Shown here in pieces: positions 1-6,060 of a DNA stretch of 6,060 nt. A program made the translations under genes and the position numbers. This DNA comes from Candidatus Hodarchaeota archaeon (GTDB lineage: Archaea > Asgardarchaeota > Heimdallarchaeia > Hodarchaeales > Hodarchaeaceae): contig JAUUVJ010000271.1 in the NCBI GenBank assembly GCA_030589605.1, forward strand, positions 1 to 6,060, in the 5' to 3' direction. The notes under the pieces are model-generated. The model made no database searches. It was not told the DNA's origin and worked only from the letters and a program-made list of their open reading frames with translations. Numbering within the stretch: position 1 is the stretch's first letter; each line of letters begins with the position of its first letter.

Positions 1-2219
1 AGGGCAATATCTCGATATTCCTGTTCCAATAATGGATGAGCCATCAAAGTAATTTCAAATTCATCTTTAGATAATTTGTATATAGTTGAAGCCGTAGCAT
101 CTATTTTAGTGACATCATTTAGATAATCTTGCTCTAGACGTGCCTTTGATAATGAGGAATTAACCTTCATTTTGCGCGTTGCCCATTCTCTTCCCCTTGG
201 AAAAAACTTCTTAACTAGATTCACCATTCTTTGATGACTGATTAATTCTGGATCAAATCGAGGTACAGTAATACCATCAATGACATATTGATTGATATTT
301 AAACCGTAACATAATTGTCTAATTCGAAATTCAAATGGTATTGAACACATTACTCCGGCTAAATAATACTCTACGTCTGGAATAGTCGGAAGTTGATACA
401 AACAAATAACACTATTAGAAATAGTAGTCATTGGAGGTAAAATAGCTATCCTCATTCGTCGTCGTCTATGATTTCCTGAAAAATTCTTCCACGCAATGAT
501 TTTTTGATTCCAAAAAGGGGTTATCTCTTTATATTTTTCAATAGACTTAACCCAGTAACGGGGATAATTGTTATCATACCCTAATCTCACTAAATGGCGA
601 CCTTCGATTAATGGGTAAGAGTTCGGTTCTGTTGATAATAAAGCTCTATCATTTGTCATATCTAATCCACGAGATGTCTTACACCCCCATTCTGAGGATG
701 ATAACGAAGGATATTGTGTAATTTTTTCTGTAATTCGAAATTCGATAGTATTCTGAACAGAAGGTATGATAAATTTAGGTGATTTTTCTAGAATGTCTTT
801 TTTTCCAAATATAACTACTTTATCTGAATTTTCATTCCTTTCTTTTGTATCTAGAGAAATAAAATCATCTATAGAGTTAATCCCTTTTGCAAACAGAAAA
901 TTACCTTCCGATTCTTTCTTTTGGGCAATTATAATAAGAATGCTTAACCCAGGTTCCGCATCAGGGAACATCTCATCATTAGAAACTATTTCAATTATTG
1001 TATCCAAGTTCATCTTAGTGAGTAGCATTAACCTTAATGGCTCACTATAATATTCTCCAAGCAATCCTCCAGGTAAAATAACTCCAAGATATCCATTACT
1101 ACTACAAAGATAGTAAAAACGTTCAAGAAAGAGTTTATATAGATTTTTTTCACCTGGTTGCCATTTATACGAGCTATCAAAGTATTTAGAAGTTTTTTTA
1201 TAATAAGATTTTATTGCTAAATAATCTTGATCCGCTTTTACATCATTAATCCGGATTTTTTCAATTCTTTGAGCATAATTAGATTGTGAAAGAGATGTTG
1301 ACCCCAACCATTCCCGATTGTACATTTTCCACTTATCCCAAGGAGGATTCCCAAGTACAGCGCTGAATCCAACCAAATTTGAAAAGAAAACTTCAGGAAA
1401 TTCAATTTCCCAGATGAATGATGAATTTGCTAATCCTGAATGATTAAAGAGACTATTCTTTTTCATCTGACTTAGAATTTGATTCGTCAATTCTTTTTGA
1501 ACTGTTCTTACCTTAATCAAAGAATTTTCTAGATTCTTTGCATCTATTTCATTCCAGGGCACTTTTTGGAGGGAACTCCTTAATGGAAGAAGATTCAGAT
1601 CCAAATTGGAATAGATATTTAATAAATCTTGTTTGAAATTAATTTTCATTGAAATGGGGGATATCAACGAATTTCCTTTTTTTATATTCATTTTACAAAG
1701 TAAATTAGCTAATTTAAAAAGTTGGGGTGAGGTTATACGCCCTATTAAAGTATTACGAGCTTTTTTGATTATATTTTTGTCTAGATCAACTCCATATAAC
1801 ATTGAACGAAGAATATAAAGTCTCCAAATGTCTAAATTAAAAGTATCTTCTTGAGATACTTGAGAAAATTCTAAAGCTAGTTTATTTCGAAAGAATATAG
1901 AAATTTGTTCTTTTAAAGGAGATGAATTCAAATTTATTGACAATTTGATAAGAAATTTTTCAAAATAAATCATAATTTCTTCAAGAAAAACTCCTTCTCC
2001 CATAGCTGGATCAACAAATCTTAAACTTAAAATAGAATTAAATAATTTTTCAGTCAATTCAGGTGAAATTGAATCAGCATTTATATTGAATGAATTCCAA
2101 AAACATTCTGATAGGATTTTATCGCAAACTTCTCCTACTATCTTTCGAGCTATGGCTGGATCCGTAAAATATTGTCCTCTTTGTTTTTTCTCAATCAGAG
2201 TTTCTTGGGAATAGACCAT
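1..2219 (-). CDS. N6-adenine DNA methyltransferase, Eco57I/PglX-like (C-terminus cut by window edge)
   Basis: This is an open minus-strand frame of 739 codons with no stop, running off the left edge, so the C-terminus is missing. It should transfer a methyl group from S-adenosylmethionine to adenine N6 in DNA. Seen: motif X QRGQYFTDP (residues 13-21), motif I VDPAMGEGVF (69-78), an acidic YGVDLD block (142-147), catalytic motif IV GNPPW (290-294), and GYLGVILPGGLL (376-387). The C-terminal half (about 480-739) looks like a target-recognition region of the Eco57I/PglX families: SRGLDMTNDRALL (516-528), an arginine-rich patch (585-590), and a closing IYKLSKDEFEI block (713-723) that usually lies near the C-terminus, so probably little is missing. 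There is no nuclease domain before motif X, so within what is visible it is a methyltransferase only. The ATG start is supported by an AAGGA ribosome site and by motif X lying close behind it. It follows the other methyltransferase by 11 bp, so the two are probably co-transcribed. The family assignment is firm; the exact system (type II, BREX-like or DISARM-like) is not decided. Confidence 0.92.
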   Translation of the reverse strand, partial: MVYSQETLIEKKQRGQYFTDPAIARKIVGEVCDKILSECFWNSFNINADSISPELTEKLFNSILSLRFVDPAMGEGVFLEEIMIYFEKFLIKLSINLNSSPLKEQISIFFRNKLALEFSQVSQEDTFNLDIWRLYILRSMLYGVDLDKNIIKKARNTLIGRITSPQLFKLANLLCKMNIKKGNSLISPISMKINFKQDLLNIYSNLDLNLLPLRSSLQKVPWNEIDAKNLENSLIKVRTVQKELTNQILSQMKKNSLFNHSGLANSSFIWEIEFPEVFFSNLVGFSAVLGNPPWDKWKMYNREWLGSTSLSQSNYAQRIEKIRINDVKADQDYLAIKSYYKKTSKYFDSSYKWQPGEKNLYKLFLERFYYLCSSNGYLGVILPGGLLGEYYSEPLRLMLLTKMNLDTIIEIVSNDEMFPDAEPGLSILIIIAQKKESEGNFLFAKGINSIDDFISLDTKERNENSDKVVIFGKKDILEKSPKFIIPSVQNTIEFRITEKITQYPSLSSSEWGCKTSRGLDMTNDRALLSTEPNSYPLIEGRHLVRLGYDNNYPRYWVKSIEKYKEITPFWNQKIIAWKNFSGNHRRRRMRIAILPPMTTISNSVICLYQLPTIPDVEYYLAGVMCSIPFEFRIRQLCYGLNINQYVIDGITVPRFDPELISHQRMVNLVKKFFPRGREWATRKMKVNSSLSKARLEQDYLNDVTKIDATASTIYKLSKDEFEITLMAHPLLEQEYRDIA

Positions 2220-2226
2220 GGAGAAT

Positions 2227-2231
2227 TCCTT
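2227..2231 (-). promoter_or_regulatory. Shine-Dalgarno site of the downstream methyltransferase gene
   Basis: AAGGA lies 7 bases before the ATG at 2219 and shares its first base with the TAA stop of the upstream gene (2231-2233). The overlap suggests translational coupling of the two methyltransferases, and it supports the chosen start. Confidence 0.6.
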
Positions 2232-4780
2232 TACTCTTCAATTACTAAATACCCAGCTTTTTCAAGACGTGATCTGACAATACCTTGAAATTCAGTATGT
2301 AGATCTGCTAAAAACTGAAATGTAAAGTTAAATAAGCATGAAATAAATTCTTCGGTTATGAATTTAACTTGTTCAGGTTTTCCATGAATAATTGAAATTG
2401 GTGATTCTTTACACAAAGAGGAAAACAAATTTTTTGGGTCACATTCTAACTCTGTTGGATAAAACTTCATTTGAGGTAGTTTTAACATCTTATATTCATA
2501 TACTTTGATATCTAAACCTCCTTCTCCTAAATTATTGCGTCCTAACATCTCTAATTGAATCGAAGCAACAATTGAATTTAAATATAAGAAGGAATTCTGA
2601 AAATAATCCTTTTCCTGATTAGTGAATCTTATTCCATATAAACGAGCGTCAAAAAAGAAATTTCGTGGATTAAAGAAGAAGGGAAACCGATCATTAATAG
2701 TCATTAAACATAATATCTTAAAATCAGTGTACTCTTGATATGGTAACTCGAACCAATTCTTGCGTGATTGACAAGTTGGTCTTTCATTGAACTTCCTACC
2801 CTTTGAAGGATTCCAAGTTTCTCCCCAGTTGATATAACTCGTTATACCAGGCTTCAATTCACCAGAAAGGTTCTTCTTGACTAAAATGACAACAAATTTT
2901 GCATCTTTTTCGTCAATTTCAAAAGTACTCATATGTTTTGGAGATTTGATCACATAATTTGGAACCCATAATACGTCGTTACTATCCTGAAAACAGTATT
3001 CCCATGAATACCCATTATTTGGATTATCTATTTTATGCATCCAATATTCTTTTTCTATAGTAAAAAAGGGGTTTTTCACCTTAAATCCTTGTTCTTCAAG
3101 TCGAATTGAAGTAGTTCGATCTTTTGTTTCTAATAGTAAGGCTCCTGTATTCTTGTCCCATCTGGATCGAAAATATGCATTTTCAAAACCAGGTTTCCCA
3201 ATATAAAAAAATTCATTTGCACCAGTAGTGAAACCCCTTCGAACCTTAGCTACATTTCCTAAATCGATAACATTCGCGTTTAACTCTCGTATTAGTTCAA
3301 AATATGAAATAGATGCACGATGAAAGACTCCCCACTTGAAAATAAAATATAAATCCTCTTGCCTTATTGGAATATTACTGATATTCAGTTTATCAAACTT
3401 TGAGTGATCTAACTCCTCAATATTAAGATTTTTAAGATCTTTTCTTTTATTCACTGAAATAAAGTTAACAATATTTCTATTAATGCTCGGTGTATCTTCT
3501 GTATTCTTTTTGATAAGTTTTAAAATAACAGTATTAACATCAACACCAGGAATGAGCTTTTCCTTACGAGTTGCAGTAATACATTTGATATGAAAATTAT
3601 CAAGAAGAAACTGTTGCAACTGAACTCCATAATCTACATCTAACCATGAATTTGGTATAATTAGACCAAATTTATCACTAGTTTTCAACATACTTGTTGC
3701 ATGGATGATAAAATAAATATAAAGCCCTGATCTTCTCGATAGTAATTTTTTTATTGGATCTTTGAGAAATTGAATGACTTTTTCACTTAAAAATTCTTTA
3801 TAATCAGACGATAAAATTTCCTGTCGCGTATAAGGGGGATTCATCAATATAGTGGTTGAATTTAAGGAATTTGACTTAGAAATTAAGTTTTTTTGATCAT
3901 AATGAAAAAAATCTTCTGTAAATATATGGAAATTAATTCCAGAGAACGGATGAAATCTAAGATAGTAACATAATGCACTTTCTGAGATCACAGCCAGATT
4001 ATGATCCTTTTCAATTCCAATTATTTCAATCAGTTTACCGCGATCATAACGTGTTGTTATATGTTTTAGAGCTCCTAGAAGGAAAATCCCTGTTCCACAC
4101 GCAGGATCGAGTATTCTAGATGTGTTTTCAGAAATATTTTGTCTGCAAATAAATTCAACTACATCTAATGGTGTAAAAACTTGTCCTTTTTCTTGTTTTT
4201 GTTGTGTGGGAATTGCTTTATCAAATATGTATGGAATAAGTAGTTGATCGCTATATTTTTTATTATTCAAAAGGCGATTTACTAGATTAATGATCTTAAC
4301 GAAAATATCACTCTCACAGAGAATGAAATTCAGCAGTTGATTAAGTGGAAAAGAGTTTAAATCAAAGATTGGTGCTAGGGGTTCTATAGAATATGCTTTT
4401 TCCCATAAAGAATTAATATCATTTAGAAAATGATGCTGATTTTCACCATTATTAAGAATATGAGAATTGATTACCTTATATTTTTTCAAAAACTCATTGA
4501 GTTCAGGTAAATCCTCCATCATTCTTGTCAAAAACATTATTTTATCATATAAAAAAACAATAAGTATTGCAGATAAATTTTTTACAAAGTTAACTGTATT
4601 TTCTAGCCATTCATCCCAAGAAAGAATATTTAATACCGAAATAAGACTTATTCCAGACTTAGATTGACCTTTAAGTTGATTATTTAGAATGCTTTCTACT
4701 CTTGGTGCTAAAATTTCGAAAAAATCTTGAAATTGGATTATATCAACGTCTTCTATCGGAAATAAGGCTAGAAAATCCAT
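2231..4780 (-). CDS. N6-adenine DNA methyltransferase with helical N-terminal extension and TaqI-like specificity region
   Basis: A complete 849-residue protein predicted to methylate adenine N6 in DNA. Residues 1-190 are a helix-rich extension with no motif I recognise and no visible PD-(D/E)xK nuclease pattern. The catalytic core follows: motif X KGQVFTP (198-204), motif I LDPACGTGIF (224-233), an acidic IGIEKD block (254-259), a further acidic position TED (288-290), catalytic motif IV MNPPY (313-317), and FGLIIPNSW (371-379). The rest is a target-recognition region: VRRGFTTGANEFFYIG (513-528), CQSRKNWFELP (670-680) and GRNNLGEGGLDIK (747-759), all patterns common in type II and PglX-like N6 methyltransferases. 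The order X-I-IV-recognition region is the gamma class. All catalytic motifs are intact, so it should be active. The ATG at 4780 has no Shine-Dalgarno site, which fits a leaderless first gene of an archaeal operon with the next methyltransferase behind it. Possible roles are the modification half of a restriction system or a phage-defence methylase; the window does not show which. Confidence 0.93.
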   Translation of the reverse strand: MDFLALFPIEDVDIIQFQDFFEILAPRVESILNNQLKGQSKSGISLISVLNILSWDEWLENTVNFVKNLSAILIVFLYDKIMFLTRMMEDLPELNEFLKKYKVINSHILNNGENQHHFLNDINSLWEKAYSIEPLAPIFDLNSFPLNQLLNFILCESDIFVKIINLVNRLLNNKKYSDQLLIPYIFDKAIPTQQKQEKGQVFTPLDVVEFICRQNISENTSRILDPACGTGIFLLGALKHITTRYDRGKLIEIIGIEKDHNLAVISESALCYYLRFHPFSGINFHIFTEDFFHYDQKNLISKSNSLNSTTILMNPPYTRQEILSSDYKEFLSEKVIQFLKDPIKKLLSRRSGLYIYFIIHATSMLKTSDKFGLIIPNSWLDVDYGVQLQQFLLDNFHIKCITATRKEKLIPGVDVNTVILKLIKKNTEDTPSINRNIVNFISVNKRKDLKNLNIEELDHSKFDKLNISNIPIRQEDLYFIFKWGVFHRASISYFELIRELNANVIDLGNVAKVRRGFTTGANEFFYIGKPGFENAYFRSRWDKNTGALLLETKDRTTSIRLEEQGFKVKNPFFTIEKEYWMHKIDNPNNGYSWEYCFQDSNDVLWVPNYVIKSPKHMSTFEIDEKDAKFVVILVKKNLSGELKPGITSYINWGETWNPSKGRKFNERPTCQSRKNWFELPYQEYTDFKILCLMTINDRFPFFFNPRNFFFDARLYGIRFTNQEKDYFQNSFLYLNSIVASIQLEMLGRNNLGEGGLDIKVYEYKMLKLPQMKFYPTELECDPKNLFSSLCKESPISIIHGKPEQVKFITEEFISCLFNFTFQFLADLHTEFQGIVRSRLEKAGYLVIEE

Positions 4781-4966
4781 TATTAAGAAATAAATAGTTG
4801 AAATTAAAATAAGTTTAGAATTTTACAAAATTTAGATTAAATGATATTCGTATAATTACCTTTACAGACTTATTATATCCTCAATTTTTGGATTTATTAT
4901 GAAGAATACCATCTCAGATTTTCAATTCTATCAAAGAAAAGGAGATAAAGAAGATTTTATTTAAAT
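4781..4966. other. AT-rich non-coding stretch between the methyltransferase operon and the helicase stub
   Basis: I see no convincing gene here on either strand. It presumably carries the promoter of the methyltransferase operon at its left end. The minus-strand frames were read for a continuation of the helicase fragment on its right (Walker A GxGKT or later motifs) and none was found; all frames hit stops quickly. A 21-codon plus-strand ORF (4899-4964) has no Shine-Dalgarno site and is not recognised. Confidence 0.6.
4805..4812 (-). promoter_or_regulatory. Possible archaeal TATA box for the methyltransferase operon
   Basis: TTATTTTA lies 25-32 bases upstream of the ATG at 4780, preceded by AAAC that could serve as a BRE-like element. 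That distance would make the mRNA begin at or very near the ATG, matching the absence of a Shine-Dalgarno site. In DNA this AT-rich such boxes occur by chance, so this is tentative and depends on the host being archaeal. Confidence 0.3.
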
Positions 4967-5074
4967 TCATAAAATAATATAACCTTTAACACCATCTACT
5001 AATTCTTTCAGGATACGAGCCTGGTAAGTACGCCATGGAAATTTAAACTTTGTATCTGGAGGAAATGATTCCAT
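4967..5074 (-). pseudogene. N-terminal stub of a superfamily 2 (DEAD/DEAH-type) helicase
   Basis: A 35-residue minus-strand ORF containing FKFPWRTYQARILKEL (residues 10-25) and ending GYIIL (31-35) before TGA. A phenylalanine/proline-WRxYQ-x-x-(I/V)L block a few dozen residues before Walker A is typical of superfamily 2 helicases in restriction and defence loci, where it acts as a Q-motif-like nucleotide contact. The next expected element is the strand leading into GxGKT; here the strand (YIIL) is present, then the frame stops and AT-rich sequence without helicase motifs follows. The ATG at 5074 has a GGAG about 8 bases upstream, so this looks like the genuine start of a former gene. The assignment rests on one short block recognised by eye, so chance resemblance remains possible. 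It lies between the RING-TPR gene and the methyltransferase operon, in the same orientation as both. Confidence 0.55.
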
Positions 5075-5094
5075 TCTTCCATCTCCATATGGGG

Positions 5095-5101
5095 AAAAAA
5101 A
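5095..5101 (-). terminator. Possible oligo-T terminator of the RING-TPR gene
   Basis: A run of seven T on the minus strand begins 19 bases past the TAA of the RING-TPR gene, within a longer T-rich tract (to 5110). Archaeal transcription often ends at such T-runs without a hairpin, and no hairpin is visible here. It would also separate this transcript from the helicase stub. Confidence 0.35.
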
Positions 5102-5119
5102 GAAATTAAACACAGGATA

Positions 5120-5614
5120 TTAATAGTAACTTCGAATTCGGTGATCAGCTTCGATATATTTTTCTTTTGCTTCCTTCTCTTGAGGATTTAGCTTAAGAAC
5201 CTTTGTAAAACAAAATTTAGATTTCTCCCAGTTTTTTTGGGCGAAGTACATTAATCCAAGTCGCTTCCATGCGGTGATTGATTTGGAATCTAGGTCAATT
5301 GCTTTCTGAAAATAGTATTTCGCTTCGTTTATTAATCCTTTTTCCATTTTTTCTGCGTCAATCTGTATAATATCAGTAATTGAAGTCATCATACTATTAG
5401 ATTTTACTTGATCAAATGAAGTAGAGCAATAAGGACATTTATTCATCCCTGTTACTTTTATACTTTCAAAACATCCCATACAGATAAATCTTGCACATTT
5501 AGAACATTTTATCCTTTTTATATTAGTTCCTTTTGTCTCAGTACATATTGAACAATAGAAAGTGGATTTTTTCTCATTATTTTCGAAGTTTATCTTTGGA
5601 TCAGGATCCTGCAA
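5120..5614 (-). CDS. Small RING-finger protein with TPR repeats (C4C4 RING, CNOT4-like spacing)
   Basis: A 164-residue protein. Residues 21-63 form a cross-brace zinc finger with eight cysteines (C21, C24, C37, C40, C45, C48, C60, C63), spaced C-x2-C-x12-C-x2-C-x4-C-x2-C-x11-C-x2-C. The hydrophobic residue between the first two ligands (I23) and the proline in CPYC (P61) sit where ubiquitin-ligase RINGs contact the E2; the usual basic linchpin after the last cysteine is serine (S64). Residues about 79-146 form two TPR units (EAKYYFQKAIDLD at 97-109; the second about 113-146, with LGLMYFAQKNWEKS at 119-132), a protein-binding scaffold. The inferred role is an E3-like ubiquitin ligase or adaptor that picks partners through the TPRs; the protein is cytoplasmic, with no signal peptide or membrane segment. 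The start is uncertain: TTG at 5614 directly follows an in-frame TGA (5615-5617), and the next in-frame Met (residue 46) would cut the RING in two. A G-run (5623-5627) lies 8 bases upstream of the TTG, not a clear ribosome site. Confidence 0.85.
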   Translation of the reverse strand: MQDPDPKINFENNEKKSTFYCSICTETKGTNIKRIKCSKCARFICMGCFESIKVTGMNKCPYCSTSFDQVKSNSMMTSITDIIQIDAEKMEKGLINEAKYYFQKAIDLDSKSITAWKRLGLMYFAQKNWEKSKFCFTKVLKLNPQEKEAKEKYIEADHRIRSYY

Positions 5615-5688
5615 TCATATTGCCCCCGAATGAAAGATTTATTGAATAATTGGATAATGAAAGTCTATTTTAAGCTTTCTATCAACGA

Positions 5689-5696
5689 ATATAATA
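5689..5696 (+). promoter_or_regulatory. Possible TATA-like box in the divergent intergenic region
   Basis: ATATAATA lies between the minus-strand RING-TPR gene and the plus-strand ORF at 5790. An archaeal transcript from it would start near 5720. It is an isolated match in AT-rich DNA and, being near-palindromic, could serve either direction; tentative. Confidence 0.22.
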
Positions 5697-5789
5697 CTAG
5701 AAGGAATATTTTTGTAGAAGGATCTATTCATGGTTAAGATGATGATTTATTCTTTTAGCAAGACCAATCAATAATAAACGGGAAAAAAA

Positions 5790-6060
5790 ATGAGTGAAAA
5801 AAAAGAAAGCACATCTAAAAAACTTGGTCGTTTTTTGGGTAAAAAAGCTGTCGAACCATGAACTATAATTAACCGAGAGATTACTAAATCTGGAAAAATT
5901 GCAAGCCAAGAATTTAAAGATTTTGACAATTGGAATGTGGTTGTAGAACCAATTAAAAGGCACAGAAAAGATGAATCTCGTGTTCAATTCACTCGTCGTG
6001 TCAGACCAACGAAAACGTTTACGCAAGCAAATCGTGCAGTACAATTCTTTTCAAGGAATC
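5790..6060 (+). pseudogene. Lysine/arginine-rich ORF of unknown function interrupted by an in-frame TGA (3' end beyond window)
   Basis: From ATG at 5790 the frame reads MSEKKESTSKKLGRFLGKKA and three more codons, then TGA (5859-5861). The same frame then stays open for 66 more codons to the window edge with protein-like content: KSGKIASQEFKDFDNWNVVV (codons 34-53) and a basic stretch rich in R and K (56-73), ending near VQFFSR. The long open frame on both sides of one stop suggests a single gene whose TGA is a nonsense mutation (for example from TGG), a sequencing error, or a recoded codon. Frames in this window that encode known families use TGG for tryptophan and contain no internal TGA, so a reassigned code is unlikely. 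A weak GGGA (5780-5783) precedes the ATG. A later GTG (5937) could start a shorter protein. I do not recognise the family; the basic composition could suit nucleic-acid binding, which is speculation. The opposite strand is also open but gives an unnatural phenylalanine-rich product. Confidence 0.45.

Noticed and set aside
766..1050. Plus-strand ORF of 94 codons
   Set aside because: It lies wholly opposite the left methyltransferase gene, whose frame carries clear family motifs; the product is serine/phenylalanine-rich and unlike any family.
1633..1818. Plus-strand ORF of 61 codons
   Set aside because: Antisense shadow of the left methyltransferase gene, with no recognisable content.
4467..4667. 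Plus-strand ORF of 66 codons
   Set aside because: Antisense shadow of the N-terminal part of the 849-residue methyltransferase.
4899..4964. Plus-strand mini-ORF of 21 codons
   Set aside because: No ribosome site, no recognisable sequence, and a length expected by chance in intergenic DNA.
5424..5554. Zinc finger read as a FYVE domain
   Set aside because: The early cysteine spacing would fit, but the RHHCR-type basic motif needed for lipid binding is missing, and the CPYC ending with CSIC opening favours a RING.
4967..5614. RING-TPR gene and helicase stub as one readthrough protein
   Set aside because: They share a reading frame across the TAA at 5120-5122, but the stub has its own ATG and ribosome site and a T-run lies between them, so the shared frame is probably chance.
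5659..5679. Inverted repeat GAAAG/CTTTC with an 11-base loop
   Set aside because: A five-base stem in AT-rich DNA is not significant, and no regulator is suggested by the context.
5730..5774. Plus-strand mini-ORF of 14 codons with an AGAAGGAT upstream, in the same frame as the ORF at 5790
   Set aside because: It could be a leader peptide, but it is too short to support and is followed by two consecutive TAA stops; the shared frame is a one-in-three coincidence.
5859..5861. TGA as tryptophan (alternative genetic code)
   Set aside because: The two large methyltransferase genes encode tryptophan with TGG throughout and contain no internal TGA.
5724..6044. Minus-strand ORF of 106 codons
   Set aside because: It starts at TTG and is packed with phenylalanine runs that mirror lysine codons on the plus strand; the plus-strand reading has far more natural composition.

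Overview
The window is a strongly AT-rich stretch of prokaryotic DNA. It holds a tandem pair of large DNA adenine methyltransferase genes on the minus strand (1-4780), then a short degraded stretch, a small RING-finger/TPR protein gene (minus strand, 5120-5614), and the start of an unrecognised lysine-rich ORF on the plus strand (5790 to the edge) that is broken by an in-frame TGA. The best guess for the source is an archaeon, possibly Asgard (Loki-, Heimdall- or Hodarchaeia-like). This is inferred from three things: a eukaryote-like C4C4 RING next to TPRs in a compact gene without introns, a first gene with no Shine-Dalgarno followed by an operon-internal gene that has one, and TATA-like boxes. 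No rRNA, tRNA or universal marker is present to confirm it.

Left part (1-4780): the upstream gene (2231-4780, 849 aa) and the downstream gene (2219 running off the left edge, 739 codons visible) form a two-gene operon with an 11-bp gap. Both are gamma-type N6-adenine methyltransferases with complete catalytic motifs (motif X, motif I, an NPPY or NPPW motif IV) followed by different C-terminal target-recognition regions. Such pairs fit a restriction-modification or related defence locus in which each enzyme methylates one strand of an asymmetric site, or two separate sites. No nuclease is visible in the window; if there is one it should lie past the left edge.

Middle part (4781-5119): between the methyltransferase operon and the RING gene sits a 35-codon minus-strand ORF (4967-5074). 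It looks like the extreme N-terminus of a superfamily 2 helicase of the kind found in defence loci (a WRTYQARIL block), stopped just where the Walker A motif should begin. I read it as the scar of a lost or interrupted helicase gene, which suggests the methyltransferase pair once belonged to, or was inserted into, a larger defence cluster.

Right part (5120-6060): the RING-TPR protein reads from a TTG codon directly after an in-frame stop. The divergent plus-strand ORF carries an internal TGA after 23 codons. These oddities, together with the helicase stub, suggest a decaying or rearranged region, or local assembly errors. The RING domain, with eight cysteines spaced almost as in the eukaryotic CNOT4/Not4 ubiquitin ligase, is the most biologically interesting item.
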